Of a stretch of DNA of 64,000 bases, positions 1-8,283 are shown piece by piece. Position 1 is the stretch's first letter. Each line of letters begins with the position of its first letter. The position numbers and the translations under genes were made by a program. Under the pieces are notes generated by a model, which was not told where the DNA came from, made no database searches, and worked only from the letters and a program-made list of their open reading frames with translations. Origin of the DNA: Cupriavidus sp. AU9028 (GTDB lineage Bacteria; Pseudomonadota; Gammaproteobacteria; Burkholderiales; Burkholderiaceae); NCBI RefSeq assembly GCF_019795295.1, contig NZ_JAIMCG010000012.1, forward strand, positions 62,001 to 126,000, written 5' to 3'.

Positions 1-337
1 AGGCACCTCCCGCTCTGGCGCCACCATCATCGGCGGCATGCTGTTCGGCCTGTCGCGGCAGGTCGCCACCGAGTTCTCGTTCTTCCTGGCAATCCCGGTG
101 ATCTTCGGCGCCAGCGTCTACGAGCTGTACAAGGCGCGCTCGGTGCTATCCGCCGACGACATCGGCGTGTTCGCGATCGGCTTCCTTTTCGCTTTCCTGT
201 CGGCGTTCCTGTGCGTGCGCTGGCTGCTGCGTTTCGTCGCCACGCACGATTTCCGGCCGTTCGCCTGGTACCGGATCGTGTTCGGGGTGCTGGTGCTGGC
301 CACCGCGCAGATGGGGCTGGTGGCCTGGCACGCGTAA
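1..337 (+). CDS. uppP: Undecaprenyl-diphosphatase, C-terminal part
   Basis: Partial gene cut by the window edge; reading frame open from base 2 to a TAA at 335-337. It encodes the last 111 residues of an integral membrane phosphatase that recycles undecaprenyl diphosphate to the monophosphate carrier for peptidoglycan and other wall polymers. The first residues visible are GTSRSGATI, the family's phosphate-binding signature. They are followed by about four hydrophobic helices (around [36 protein letters not shown] and [14 protein letters not shown]), ending with the short tail normal for BacA/UppP. The N-terminal half with the other catalytic residues lies outside the window, so intactness cannot be judged. 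Confidence 0.93.
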   Translation, partial: GTSRSGATIIGGMLFGLSRQVATEFSFFLAIPVIFGASVYELYKARSVLSADDIGVFAIGFLFAFLSAFLCVRWLLRFVATHDFRPFAWYRIVFGVLVLATAQMGLVAWHA

Positions 338-360
338 GGGGCGCTAGCGCGGGGCTGCTT

Positions 361-476
361 GCCCTCTCCCCCGGCCCCTCTCCCGCAAGCGGGCGAGGGG
401 AGCACACCGGCAGGGCGTCGATCGCCAATGGTTTGCTCCCCTCTCCCGCCCAGCGGGAGAGGGGCCGGGGGAGGGC
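361..476. repeat. Inverted pair of GC-rich REP-like palindromes
   Basis: The 26-base block at 361-386 (starting GCCCTCTCCCCCGG) recurs as its reverse complement at 453-476 with two bases missing. Inside each arm is a smaller hairpin, CCCCTCTCCCGC...GCGGGCGAGGGG around 376-400 and its counterpart at 437-465. GGTTTGCTCCCCTC (430-443) mirrors GAGGGGAGCACACC (395-408). The whole region is therefore one long imperfect palindrome between two convergent genes (uppP and trmB). It resembles the CCCTCTCCC-type intergenic repeats of many Burkholderiales and Xanthomonads. It may act as a bidirectional transcription stop, though no U-tract is present. Confidence 0.8.
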
Positions 477-500
477 AGCCCTGGCAGCCCGGAAAGCCCG

Positions 501-1295
501 TCAGCCCCCCGCTCCCTCCCGCTTGCGAAACACCACATCCCACACCCCATGCCCGAGCCGCAGTCCGCGGCGCTCGAACTTGGTGACCGGGCGATAGTCC
601 GGCCGCGGCGCAAAGCCGCCGTCCGCCGCGCTGCCCGTGTTGACCAGCGCCGGCTCGCCCGACAGCACCTCGACCATCTGGTGCGCATACTCTTCCCAGT
701 CGGTGGCGCAATGGAAATAGCCGCCGGGTTTGAGCCGGCTCGCCAGCAGCTTGACCAGCGGCGGCTGCACCAGCCGGCGCTTGTTGTGGCGCTTCTTGTG
801 CCAGGGGTCCGGGAAGAAGATATGGACGCCGTCCAGGCAGTCCTCGGTCAGCATGTGCGCGATGACCTCGACCGCATCGTGCTGCAGGATGCGGATATTG
901 CCGATGTCGCGCTCGCCGATCAGCTTGAGCAGCGCGCCCACGCCCGGCTCGTGCACCTCGCAGCCCAGGAAGTTGTCGTGCGGGCGCAGCTGCGCGATAT
1001 GCGCGGTGGTCTCGCCCATGCCGAAGCCGATCTCGAGGATCGTCGGCGCCTCGCGGCCGAAGGCCGCCGCCAGGTCCAGCGGCTGCGGCGTGTAGGGCAG
1101 CACGAAGCGTGGTCCCAGTTCGTCGATCGCGCGCTGCTGCCCGGTGGAGGTGCGGCCGGCGCGGCGCACGAAGGAACGGATGCGGCGCGGATGGGCGACG
1201 TCGTCCGGCGCCGCGGAATTTTCGGAGGCGGGGGAATCGGCGGAAATGGCGGAATCCACCGGCGGGATCGGGGAGATCGGTTCGTCAGGAAGCAT
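501..1295 (-). CDS. trmB: tRNA (guanine-N7-)-methyltransferase
   Basis: Puts the m7G46 modification on tRNA using S-adenosylmethionine. The chosen start gives 264 residues. The N-terminal 35 or so residues are Pro/Ser/Ala-rich and variable. A Rossmann methyltransferase core follows, with the SAM loop [14 protein letters not shown] near residues 88-101, an acidic CEVHEPGVG strand, HDAVEV, and the TrmB signature [15 protein letters not shown] near residue 160. The C-terminal [10 protein letters not shown] and TKFERRG motifs, which bind substrate, are also present. An in-frame ATG ten codons upstream (1325) is possible; neither start has a convincing ribosome-binding site. Family certain, start uncertain. 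Its upstream flank carries a GATC-rich repeat tract. Confidence 0.95.
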   Translation of the reverse strand: MLPDEPISPIPPVDSAISADSPASENSAAPDDVAHPRRIRSFVRRAGRTSTGQQRAIDELGPRFVLPYTPQPLDLAAAFGREAPTILEIGFGMGETTAHIAQLRPHDNFLGCEVHEPGVGALLKLIGERDIGNIRILQHDAVEVIAHMLTEDCLDGVHIFFPDPWHKKRHNKRRLVQPPLVKLLASRLKPGGYFHCATDWEEYAHQMVEVLSGEPALVNTGSAADGGFAPRPDYRPVTKFERRGLRLGHGVWDVVFRKREGAGG

Positions 1296-1350
1296 GGCAA
1301 CAAAAAAGCCGCCGAGGCAGACCACCGGTGGGTGGTGGCTGGGCGGCTAA

Positions 1351-1425
1351 CGGATCGGCTAGCGGATCAGTATCGGATCCAATATCGAATATCGAATCGA
1401 GGATCGGATCGCGGATTGGATCGGG
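1351..1425. repeat. GGATC-rich short-repeat tract upstream of trmB
   Basis: In about 75 bases the tetramer GATC occurs six times, mostly as GGATCG or CGGATC, interspersed with ATCGAATATCGAATCGA. The tract lies between trmB and the SRPBCC gene, both on the minus strand, in the region that would carry the trmB promoter. No ORF with coding character covers it. Function unknown: it could be a slippage-made low-complexity tract, a cluster of methylation sites, or a set of protein-binding half-sites. Confidence 0.6.
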
Positions 1426-1532
1426 CAGGCCGGATGGCTTGCCCGCCTGCGCAGCGAATTCTACCCCAATGGTGGCAGTTGCCCGTTGCAGGCGCCCGCC
1501 GCCGGCGAGCCATGGAAGAACCGCCTTGCGGT

Positions 1533-1979
1533 TCACCCCGCGGGAATCTCCGGCTCGACCACCCTCGCCAGCAGCTCCAGCGACTGCTGCCAGCCCAGCC
1601 GGCATGCATCGGGCGGAATGGCATCCGGCAGCCCGGTCTGCTCGACGTGCAGTTCGGTGCCGCTCGAGACCGCCCGCAGCTCGAAGGTCGTCAGCATTTC
1701 CCCGGGAAGATTGGCATCGTCGAAGCGGTCCGTGACGACGATCCGTTCGTTGGGCACCAGTTCGCGATACTCGCCGCCGAAGCTGTGCGTCTGGCCGCCG
1801 GAGAAGTTGGTGAACGACATCCGGTAGCGGCCGCCCACGCGCGCGTCCAGCTCGTGGACGGTGGCCGTGAAGCCGTCCGGCGCGTTCCATTTGGCGATGG
1901 CGGCCGGGTCCAGCAGGGCGCGATAGACCCGCTCCGCGGGCGCGCGAAAAACCCGGACCAGGGTGAGGTTGTAGGGCAT
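1533..1979 (-). CDS. SRPBCC / AHSA1-domain protein
   Basis: 148 residues forming a single START-like hydrophobic-cavity fold of the AHSA1 (activator of Hsp90 ATPase homologue 1-like) group. Family features visible are the opening strand LTLVRVFRAPAERVYRALLD, the WNAPDGF turn, RVGGRYRMSF, GEYRELVPNERIVVTDRF, and a C-terminal helix beginning GWQQSLELLARVVE. The ligand of these proteins is usually unknown. The gene begins ten bases after the stop of the upstream VOC-family gene, so the two are probably co-transcribed. This SRPBCC plus PhnB-like pairing is common in bacteria and usually carries no known pathway. Function beyond the fold is not inferred. Confidence 0.88.
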   Translation of the reverse strand: MPYNLTLVRVFRAPAERVYRALLDPAAIAKWNAPDGFTATVHELDARVGGRYRMSFTNFSGGQTHSFGGEYRELVPNERIVVTDRFDDANLPGEMLTTFELRAVSSGTELHVEQTGLPDAIPPDACRLGWQQSLELLARVVEPEIPAG

Positions 1980-1989
1980 GGGAACTCCT

Positions 1990-2424
1990 TCAAGCCTGCG
2001 CCGCCGGTTCGGGCGACACCATCACCATCCACTGCACGCCAAAGCGGTCGAACAGCTGCCCATAACAGGGCGAAAAGAAGGTCGCGCCCGGTGGCATCAC
2101 CACGCGCCCGCCATCGGCAAGCTTGTCGAACACGCTGCGGACCTGCTCCTCCGACTCGTATTGCAGCGTCAAACTGAAGCCACTGAAGCCGCTGCGCTGG
2201 CCCGGCACGTCGTCGCTGAGCATCACGCGCTGGCCGTCCAGCAGGAAGCTGGCATGCATCAGCTTCTGCGGTCCGCCCGGCGGGATGTACTCGGCAGGCA
2301 CCGGCTCGGGACTGTCCGAATAGCGCATCCGCGACTCGACCTGCGCGCCCAGCGCCTGTTGATAGAAGTCCAGGGCCTCCTCGGCCCGTCCGTCGAAGAA
2401 CAGCAGATAGGGTTCGATCTTCAT
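1990..2424 (-). CDS. PhnB-like VOC (glyoxalase/bleomycin-resistance fold) protein
   Basis: 144 residues, starting at an ATG with AGGAG nine bases upstream, in preference to a longer in-frame extension that has no ribosome-binding site. The sequence has the paired beta-alpha-beta-beta-beta units of the VOC superfamily in the PhnB/3-demethylubiquinone-type arrangement: KIEPYLLFFDGRAEEALDFY, the central MHASFLLDGQRVMLSDD strand, and the C-terminal GQLFDRFGVQWMV strand, characteristic of this subgroup. No complete set of metal ligands can be assigned with confidence. It is the first gene of a two-gene unit with the SRPBCC protein. The substrate is unknown; despite the family name there is no phosphonate locus nearby. 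Confidence 0.88.
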   Translation of the reverse strand: MKIEPYLLFFDGRAEEALDFYQQALGAQVESRMRYSDSPEPVPAEYIPPGGPQKLMHASFLLDGQRVMLSDDVPGQRSGFSGFSLTLQYESEEQVRSVFDKLADGGRVVMPPGATFFSPCYGQLFDRFGVQWMVMVSPEPAAQA

Positions 2425-2633
2425 TGATGTCTCCTGTGCCTGGGTTGTCACTGCGGCGACGCGGGCGGGCAGACGCGCCGATGCGCCAGACGCTACTCTA
2501 GGACGGATCGGCGGGCTTGCGCAGGGCGGGGGAGGGACACCCATCACAAGTGGGATGGGCCGTTGCGGCACTGGACCGACTGCACCCGGTGAAGTAGATT
2601 GGAATGCACTTGCCAGAAAACAGGAGAAGGGCC

Positions 2634-3272
2634 GTGGTTCCGTTCGACGATTGGTTGCTTTTTGCTGGCGCAGCGTTGCTGATGGTCCTGACCCCCGGCC
2701 CGAACATGGTCTACCTGATCTCGCGCTCGATCTGCCAGGGCAAGCGGGCCGGCGTGGTGTCGCTGCTTGGCGTCATTGCCGGCTTCCTCGTGCACATGTT
2801 CGCCGCCGCCGCCGGCCTGACCGCGCTGTTCCTGGCCATCCCGTTCGCATACCTGGTGCTCAAGTGGGCCGGGGCGGCCTACCTGCTGTATCTGGCATGG
2901 CAGGCGGTCAAGCCCGGGGCGCGCTCGCCCTTCGAGGCGCGCGCCTTGCCTGTCGATCCGCCGGGACGCCTGTTTCTGATGGGCTTCGTCACCAATCTGC
3001 TGAACCCGAAGATCGCCGTCTTCTATCTGTCGATCTTTCCCCAGTTCGTCACGCCGGAACATGGCTCGGTGTTCGCGCAGAGCATCCAGCTGGGCATCAC
3101 GCAGATCGTGGTCAGTTTCTCCGTCAATCTGGCGATCGCGCTGTCGGCCGGCACGCTGGCCGCATGGTTTGCGCGCAGCCCGCGCTGGCTGGCCGCGCAG
3201 CGGTATCTGATGGGAACGGTGCTGGCTGCGCTGGCCGTGAAGATGGCACTGGAGCCGAGACGGGCTGCCTGA
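2634..3272 (+). CDS. LysE/RhtB-family amino-acid exporter
   Basis: A 212-residue inner-membrane exporter with about six hydrophobic segments. Family marks are the first helix WLLFAGAALLMVLTPGPNMV with the LTPGPN signature, a positively charged loop ISRSICQGKRAG, and the second-half motif FVTNLLNPKIAVFYLSIFPQF. I chose a GTG start because AGGAG sits eight bases before it and the protein then begins VPFDDWLLF like other members. An ATG ten codons upstream lacks a ribosome-binding site. Such proteins export basic or neutral amino acids or related metabolites; the substrate cannot be told from sequence. It stands alone, divergent from the VOC gene. Confidence 0.92.
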   Translation: MVPFDDWLLFAGAALLMVLTPGPNMVYLISRSICQGKRAGVVSLLGVIAGFLVHMFAAAAGLTALFLAIPFAYLVLKWAGAAYLLYLAWQAVKPGARSPFEARALPVDPPGRLFLMGFVTNLLNPKIAVFYLSIFPQFVTPEHGSVFAQSIQLGITQIVVSFSVNLAIALSAGTLAAWFARSPRWLAAQRYLMGTVLAALAVKMALEPRRAA

Positions 3273-3299
3273 GCAGCGAGGGAGGGGACTACGGAAGAC

Positions 3300-3374
3300 T
3301 GGAGCGGGCGATGGGAATCGAACCCACGTCTTTAGCTTGGGAAGCTAAGGTAATAGCCATTATACGACGCCCGC
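3300..3374 (-). tRNA. tRNA-Gly (anticodon CCC)
   Basis: On the minus strand the sequence begins GCGGGCG and ends CGCCCGC followed by T and an encoded CCA (3300-3302). The 7-bp acceptor stem is perfect. The anticodon arm is TTAGC-TTCCCAA-GCTAA, giving anticodon CCC, which reads GGG. The T arm is GTGGG-TTCGATT-CCCAT. The D-arm region contains the glycine-type TATAATGGCTATTA. Confidence 0.97.
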
Positions 3375-3383
3375 GGATGCCGG

Positions 3384-3413
3384 ATTCTATGCGCGAACCG
3401 CCGCGCAAGGCAA
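3384..3413 (-). promoter_or_regulatory. Sigma-70-type promoter of tRNA-Gly
   Basis: On the minus strand TTGCCT (3408-3413), an 18-base spacer and TAGAAT (3384-3389) lie directly upstream of the tRNA. The predicted start of transcription is within a few bases of the mature 5' end. The site falls in the short gap after the aldose-epimerase stop. Confidence 0.6.
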
Positions 3414-3432
3414 GCGCGGCGCCTCGGAACGG

Positions 3433-4389
3433 TCAGTCGATGCGAACGCCGATCCGGCACGCCGCCCGCACGCTGTTCCCGGGCGCCACTCGCAACGCTT
3501 CTCCCCGATGCACCCCGTCCGGCAGCCCCAGCCACGGCTCGACGCAATAGTGGTCGGCCTGCTCGTGTTCTGCCCAGGTCGTCATCGCATGCCAGGCCAG
3601 CGCGTCCGGGGTCTTCGGCGCCAGGTCGAACGCCAGCGTCAGGGCAGGGCGAGCGCCGGCCGCCGGGATGGAAAGCGCAGGCCCGCGGCCATTGCCCGCA
3701 AGCCGGTGGAAGGTGTCCTGCAGGCGCGGATCGTCCAGTGCATACACGGACTCGCCCGCTTCCGCTTCGGTCAGTCCGCCATCCGCGCGCTGGCGTAGCC
3801 GCTCGGCGGGCGGCATGGCGAGGCGGCACTGGCTGCGCAACGCCGCCGGCACGGCAAAGTAGAAATGATGGCCGGCCTGGAAGGGCAGGGGTGTGTCGCC
3901 CAGGTTGTGCACCTCGAACACCGCCTCCAGCCCGTCTGGCAGCAACCGATAGCCGACCTCGAAGCGAAAGGCGAAGGGGTAGGCCTCCCGCGTTGCAGCG
4001 CTGTCCGCCAGCGACATCGTGATGCTCCCCGTGGGGTCGAGCGTGGCGACCTCGAACGGCAGGTCGCGGGCAAAGCCGTGCTGCGGCATGGCGTGCACCT
4101 TGCCGAGCGGATCGCGCCAGCGGCCGGCTTCGCCGTCGACGAAATGACGGCCGATCAGCGGGAACAGCAGGGGATTGCCGCCACGGATCTTCGCCGGGCG
4201 CGTCCAGTCGGCCGGATCGGGCCAGTGCAGCAGATCGATGCCCCGATGGACCCAACGTACCAGCCGGCCGCCGGCCTGCGGCGCCAGCAGCAGCATGTTG
4301 CGCTCGTCGCCGAGGCGCACGAGTGGCTGCTGCTGGAAGCGGACCGTGGCACGGTGCAGGTCGTCGGCACTGGGGCGGGGGGCGGACAT
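3433..4389 (-). CDS. Aldose 1-epimerase family protein (GalM/YeaD-like)
   Basis: 318 residues with the galactose-mutarotase beta-sandwich pattern. Landmarks are GGNPLLFPLIGRH (near residue 70), MPQHGFARDLPFEV (near 100), AGHHFYFAVP (near 168) and HYCVEPWLG (near 282). The HGF, HHFYF and EPW positions are where the family keeps the sugar-binding histidines and the catalytic glutamate. Members interconvert alpha and beta anomers of hexoses or hexose-6-phosphates. No sugar-catabolic genes flank it, so a general house-cleaning role is likely. It is convergent with LysE and upstream of tRNA-Gly on the same strand. Which sugar it prefers cannot be judged. Confidence 0.88.
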   Translation of the reverse strand: MSAPRPSADDLHRATVRFQQQPLVRLGDERNMLLLAPQAGGRLVRWVHRGIDLLHWPDPADWTRPAKIRGGNPLLFPLIGRHFVDGEAGRWRDPLGKVHAMPQHGFARDLPFEVATLDPTGSITMSLADSAATREAYPFAFRFEVGYRLLPDGLEAVFEVHNLGDTPLPFQAGHHFYFAVPAALRSQCRLAMPPAERLRQRADGGLTEAEAGESVYALDDPRLQDTFHRLAGNGRGPALSIPAAGARPALTLAFDLAPKTPDALAWHAMTTWAEHEQADHYCVEPWLGLPDGVHRGEALRVAPGNSVRAACRIGVRID

Positions 4390-4565
4390 GGGCGGGCTCC
4401 GTATGGCAAGGCAAGCTGCATCTTACCCAGTCCGTCGCACGCGCTGCGCGTGGCAGCCCACAGAAGGACGGGCGGTTCCGCCACCGCCGCGTCGGATCGC
4501 AAGCGAAACAGGCCGAGGGACGATGCCGCTTCGGCACTGCCGCCCTCCGGCCCCGCTCCCACGCC

Positions 4566-6590
4566 TCAGGCCGCGTCGGCGCTGGCCCGCTCGCCGAGAT
4601 ACTGGCGCGCGTAGGCGAAGTACCAGGCCAGCGTCTCCGGATTGGCCATCGCATCCGGATTGGCGATGCGCTCGGGGTCGTGCCCGAGCAGCAATTTCTT
4701 GATGGGCACTTCCATCTTCTTGCCCGACAGCGTGCGCGGCACGCCGGGCACCTGCAGGATCGCGTCGGGCACGTGCCGGGGCGAGAGCGCCTCCCGTATC
4801 CGCGCCCGCATCGTGTCGATCAACGCGGGCGACAGCTCGGTGCCGTCGCGCAGCACCACGAACAGGGCCATGTACGATGGCCGGCCCAGGTATTCCAGGT
4901 CGACGACGAGGCTGTCGAGCACCTCGGGCAGGTCCTCGACCACCCGATACAGTTCGCTGGTGCCCATCCGCACGCCCTGCCGATTGATGGTCGCGTCGGA
5001 GCGTCCGTAGATCACCGCGCCGCCGCGCGGGGTGATGCGGATCCAGTCGCCGTGCCGCCAGACGCCCGGATAGACGTCGAAATAGCTGTCGCGGTAGCGC
5101 TTGCCGTCCTCGTCGCCCCACAGGTAGAGCGGCATCGACGGCATCGGTTCGGTGCAGACGAGTTCGCCGACCTGATCGATCAGCGGCTGCCCCGCCTCGT
5201 CGAACGCCTCGACCCTGGCGCCGAGGCAGCGGCACTGCATCTCGCCCGCATGCACCGGCAGCAGCGGGCAGCCGGCGACGAACGAACCGGCGAAATCGGT
5301 GCCGCCCGACATCGGCGCCAGCCAGATATCCTCGCGCACCGTGCGATAGACCCAGTCGTAGGCTTCGGGCGGCAGCGGCGAACCGGTCGACCCCAGGGCC
5401 CGCAGCCGGCTCAGGTCGGCCTCGCGCGCGGGCACGATGCCGGCCTTGATCGCGGCCGAGAAGAAGGCCGCGCCGGCGCCGAACACGGTCACGCCGGCAT
5501 CCTGCACGAAGCGCCACAGCACGCCCGCATCGGGCCAGCCCGGATTGCCGTCGTACAGCGCGATGGTGCTGCCCAGCAGCAGCCCGGCAACCTGCGCGTT
5601 CCACATGATCCAGCCGCTGCTGCTGTACCAGTGGAAGACATCGTCGGGCCCCAGGTCGTTGTGAAAGCCCATCAGCTTGAGCTGTTCGATGACGATGCCG
5701 CCGTGGCCGTGCACGATGGGTTTGGGCATGCCGGTGGTGCCCGACGAGTAGACGATCCACAGCGGATGGTCGAAGGGCACGCTGTCGATCGACAGCGGCG
5801 CCGGCCGGGCCAGCAGCGCGTCCCAGCGGTGGACCCGCAGCTTGCGGGCCGGGTCGTTACCCGTGTCGATCGCCGCGCCCAGCCGCGGCAGGATCACCAG
5901 GTCGGTCAGCGACGGCAGCGCCGCGGCCAGTTGGGCCACCACGCCGGAGCGGTCGTGCGCCTTGCCGCCGTAGCGATACCCGTCCACCACGATCAGCACC
6001 TTCGGCGCGATCTGCCGGAAGCGGTCCGCCACCGCGACCTGGCCCATGTCGGGCGCGCAGCCGGACCAGATCGCGCCGACCGCCGCGGTTGCGAGAAACG
6101 CCACCACGGTCTGCGGGATGTTGGGCAGGTAGCCGGCCACCCGGTCGCCGCGCTGCACGCCCATGCCGCGCAAGGCCTCTGCCAGCGCGCCGACCTGCTG
6201 CTCCAGTTCGTCCCAGCCGATCTGCGCCAGCGGCTGGTCCTCGCCGGCGTAGCGGATGGCGGCGCGCCGGCGCTGCTCGCCGGTGCCGGCGTGGCGGAAC
6301 ACCTGCTGCACATAGTTCAGCGTGGCGCCCTCGAACCAGCGCGCGCCGGGCATGGCGCGCGCGCCGAGCACGCGCTGCGCCGGCGTGTCGAAGCGCAGGT
6401 CGAAGTACTCGCGCACCGCGTCCCAGAACGCTTCGATGTCGCGGACCGACCAGTGCCACAGCGCGTCGTAGTCGGCAAAGTCCAGTCCGCGCGCATCGCG
6501 CAGCCATTGCATGAAGCCGGTCAGCCGCGCGCGTTCGCGTACCGCTTGCGGCGGGCTCCAGACCAGCTTGCCTTCCTCGATGGTGCTCAT
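4566..6590 (-). CDS. aacS: Acetoacetate-CoA ligase
   Basis: 674 residues, the usual size of bacterial acetoacetyl-CoA synthetase, starting behind a strong AGGAGG. It adenylates acetoacetate and forms acetoacetyl-CoA in the cytosol, feeding ketone bodies or polyhydroxybutyrate turnover. The N-terminal ACS domain contains LWHWSVRDIEAFWDAV and ARWFEGATLNYV. The adenylation core has the P-loop YSSGTTGMPKPIVHGHGG, then FHWYSSSGWIMWN, APMSGGTDFAGSFV, and the hinge HGDWIRITPRGGAVIYGRSD. The catalytic lysine region is RTLSGKKMEVPIKKLL near the C-terminus. SSGWIMWN and SGGTDF distinguish acetoacetyl- from acetyl-CoA synthetases. It sits 87 bases downstream of a GabD-type dehydrogenase on the same strand, perhaps one transcript. 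Confidence 0.95.
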   Translation of the reverse strand: MSTIEEGKLVWSPPQAVRERARLTGFMQWLRDARGLDFADYDALWHWSVRDIEAFWDAVREYFDLRFDTPAQRVLGARAMPGARWFEGATLNYVQQVFRHAGTGEQRRRAAIRYAGEDQPLAQIGWDELEQQVGALAEALRGMGVQRGDRVAGYLPNIPQTVVAFLATAAVGAIWSGCAPDMGQVAVADRFRQIAPKVLIVVDGYRYGGKAHDRSGVVAQLAAALPSLTDLVILPRLGAAIDTGNDPARKLRVHRWDALLARPAPLSIDSVPFDHPLWIVYSSGTTGMPKPIVHGHGGIVIEQLKLMGFHNDLGPDDVFHWYSSSGWIMWNAQVAGLLLGSTIALYDGNPGWPDAGVLWRFVQDAGVTVFGAGAAFFSAAIKAGIVPAREADLSRLRALGSTGSPLPPEAYDWVYRTVREDIWLAPMSGGTDFAGSFVAGCPLLPVHAGEMQCRCLGARVEAFDEAGQPLIDQVGELVCTEPMPSMPLYLWGDEDGKRYRDSYFDVYPGVWRHGDWIRITPRGGAVIYGRSDATINRQGVRMGTSELYRVVEDLPEVLDSLVVDLEYLGRPSYMALFVVLRDGTELSPALIDTMRARIREALSPRHVPDAILQVPGVPRTLSGKKMEVPIKKLLLGHDPERIANPDAMANPETLAWYFAYARQYLGERASADAA

Positions 6591-6677
6591 GTCTCCTCCT
6601 GCCCTCGTTCCGGGGCGTGATGGTGCAGCGCTATCGTGGTGGCCCGCGCCGCGCGGTGGCGGACGCGGATCGGGGGA

Positions 6678-8159
6678 CTACATGCCGCCCAGGCACAGGT
6701 ACTTCAGTTCCAGGTATTCATCGATGCCGTAGCGCGAGCCTTCGCGGCCCAGGCCGGACTGCTTGACCCCGCCGAAGGGGGCGACTTCATTGGAGATCAG
6801 CCCGGTGTTGATGCCGACCATGCCGTATTCGAGCTGCTCGGCCACGCGCCAGATGCGGCCGATGTCGCGGCTGTAGAAGTATGACGCCAGGCCGAACTCG
6901 GTGGCATTGGCCAGGTCCACGACTTCCTGCTCGTCGCGGAAACGGAACACGGCTGCCACGGGTCCGAAGGTCTCCTCGCGCGCAATCAGCATGTCCGGGG
7001 TGGCGTCGGCCAGCACGGTCGGGGCGACGAAGCGGTCCGAGCCGAGGCCGGGCACCAGTTCGCCGCCGGTCAGCACGCGCGCGCCGCGCGAGGTGGCATC
7101 GTCGATATGCTGGCGCACCTTGCGAACCGCGTCGTCGTCGATCAGCGGCCCCTGTGCCACCCCCGTCTCGAAGCCGTTGCCAACGCGCAGGGTCTTCGCC
7201 TGCTCGGCCAGCCTGGCGACGAAGGCGTCGTAGATCGACTCGTGTACGTAAAAGCGGTTGGTGCAGACGCAGGTCTGGCCGGCATTGCGATACTTCGACG
7301 CAATCGCGCCTTCGACCGCGGCGTCCAGGTCGGCGTCCTCGAACACGATGAAGGGGGCGTGGCCACCCAGTTCCAGCGCCACCTTCTTGACCGTCGGCGC
7401 GCACTGTTCCATCAGGATCCGGCCCACCGGGGTCGAACCGGTGAACGACAGATGGCGGACCACCGGCGAGGCGCACAGGGTCTTGCCGATCGCCACCGAC
7501 TGGCCGGCATCGCCGGTAACGATGTTGAGCACGCCCGGCGGAATGCCGGCGCGCTGAGCCAGTTCGGCCATCGCCAGCGCGCTCAGCGGCGTCTGCTCGG
7601 CGGGCTTGATCACGATGGTGCAGCCGGCGGCCAGCGCGGGGGCGCACTTGCGCGTGATCATCGCGATCGGGAAGTTCCAGGGCGTGATCGACGCGCAGAC
7701 GCCGATCGGCTGCTTGAGCACCACCATCCGCTTGTCGGACCAGGTGGAGGAGGGCACGTCGCCGCTGACGCGCTTGGCTTCCTCCGCGAACCACTCGATG
7801 AAGGAGGCGCCGTACACCACCTCGCCCCGGGCCTCGGCCAGCGGCTTGCCCTGCTCGGCGGTCATCAGCGCGGCCAGATCGTCGGCATGCTGCATCAGCA
7901 GGTCATACCAGCGGCGCATCAGGTTGGCGCGATCCTTGGCGGTACGGGCACGCCAGGCCGGCCAGGCGCGCTCGGCGGCGGCGATCGCGCGCTCGGTTTC
8001 CTCGGCGCCGAGGTTGGCCACCTGCACCAGCGTCTCCCCGGTGGCGGGATCGGTCACCGGGAAGCGGCCACCGCTGTCCGCGTCCACCCAGTTGCCATCG
8101 ATATAGGACTGCTGGCGGATCAGGCCGCGGTCCTGAATCCGTTCAAGCGCTTGCGCCAT
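6678..8159 (-). CDS. gabD: NAD(P)-dependent succinate-semialdehyde-type dehydrogenase
   Basis: 493 residues, the length of class-I/II succinate-semialdehyde and glutarate-semialdehyde dehydrogenases. The start follows GGAG with good spacing; a start 12 codons earlier is less likely. It oxidises a semialdehyde to the dicarboxylate. Aldehyde-dehydrogenase landmarks are ITPWNFPIAMITRKCAPA, FTGSTPVGRILM, the general-base glutamate in LELGGHAPFIVF and the nucleophilic cysteine in NAGQTCVCTNRFYV. EEIFGP-type EETFGPVAAVFRF and the terminal PFGGVKQSGLGREGSRYGIDEYLE are also present. The VCTNRFYVHE segment is typical of GabD. No GABA transaminase is beside it, so the exact semialdehyde (succinic, glutaric or other) is an inference. 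Confidence 0.88.
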   Translation of the reverse strand: MAQALERIQDRGLIRQQSYIDGNWVDADSGGRFPVTDPATGETLVQVANLGAEETERAIAAAERAWPAWRARTAKDRANLMRRWYDLLMQHADDLAALMTAEQGKPLAEARGEVVYGASFIEWFAEEAKRVSGDVPSSTWSDKRMVVLKQPIGVCASITPWNFPIAMITRKCAPALAAGCTIVIKPAEQTPLSALAMAELAQRAGIPPGVLNIVTGDAGQSVAIGKTLCASPVVRHLSFTGSTPVGRILMEQCAPTVKKVALELGGHAPFIVFEDADLDAAVEGAIASKYRNAGQTCVCTNRFYVHESIYDAFVARLAEQAKTLRVGNGFETGVAQGPLIDDDAVRKVRQHIDDATSRGARVLTGGELVPGLGSDRFVAPTVLADATPDMLIAREETFGPVAAVFRFRDEQEVVDLANATEFGLASYFYSRDIGRIWRVAEQLEYGMVGINTGLISNEVAPFGGVKQSGLGREGSRYGIDEYLELKYLCLGGM

Positions 8160-8283
8160 GGTGATCTCCGGTCTGTGCTGAAATCCGATGACCAATGATA
8201 GCCGCTAGCGGCGGGGCGTGTCCGGCACCTCAGAGGTGGGGCGCAATCAGGAATGGGGGCGGCGTGCGGCCCTCTCGCCCAGC

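Noticed and set aside
4323-6620. Open reading frame of about 765 codons on the plus strand opposite aacS
   Set aside because: It is an antisense shadow of the high-GC coding strand: Arg/His/Gln/Ala-rich, no domain, no ribosome-binding site. The same holds for long plus-strand frames opposite trmB, ribBX, glyA, kynU and the AsmA gene.
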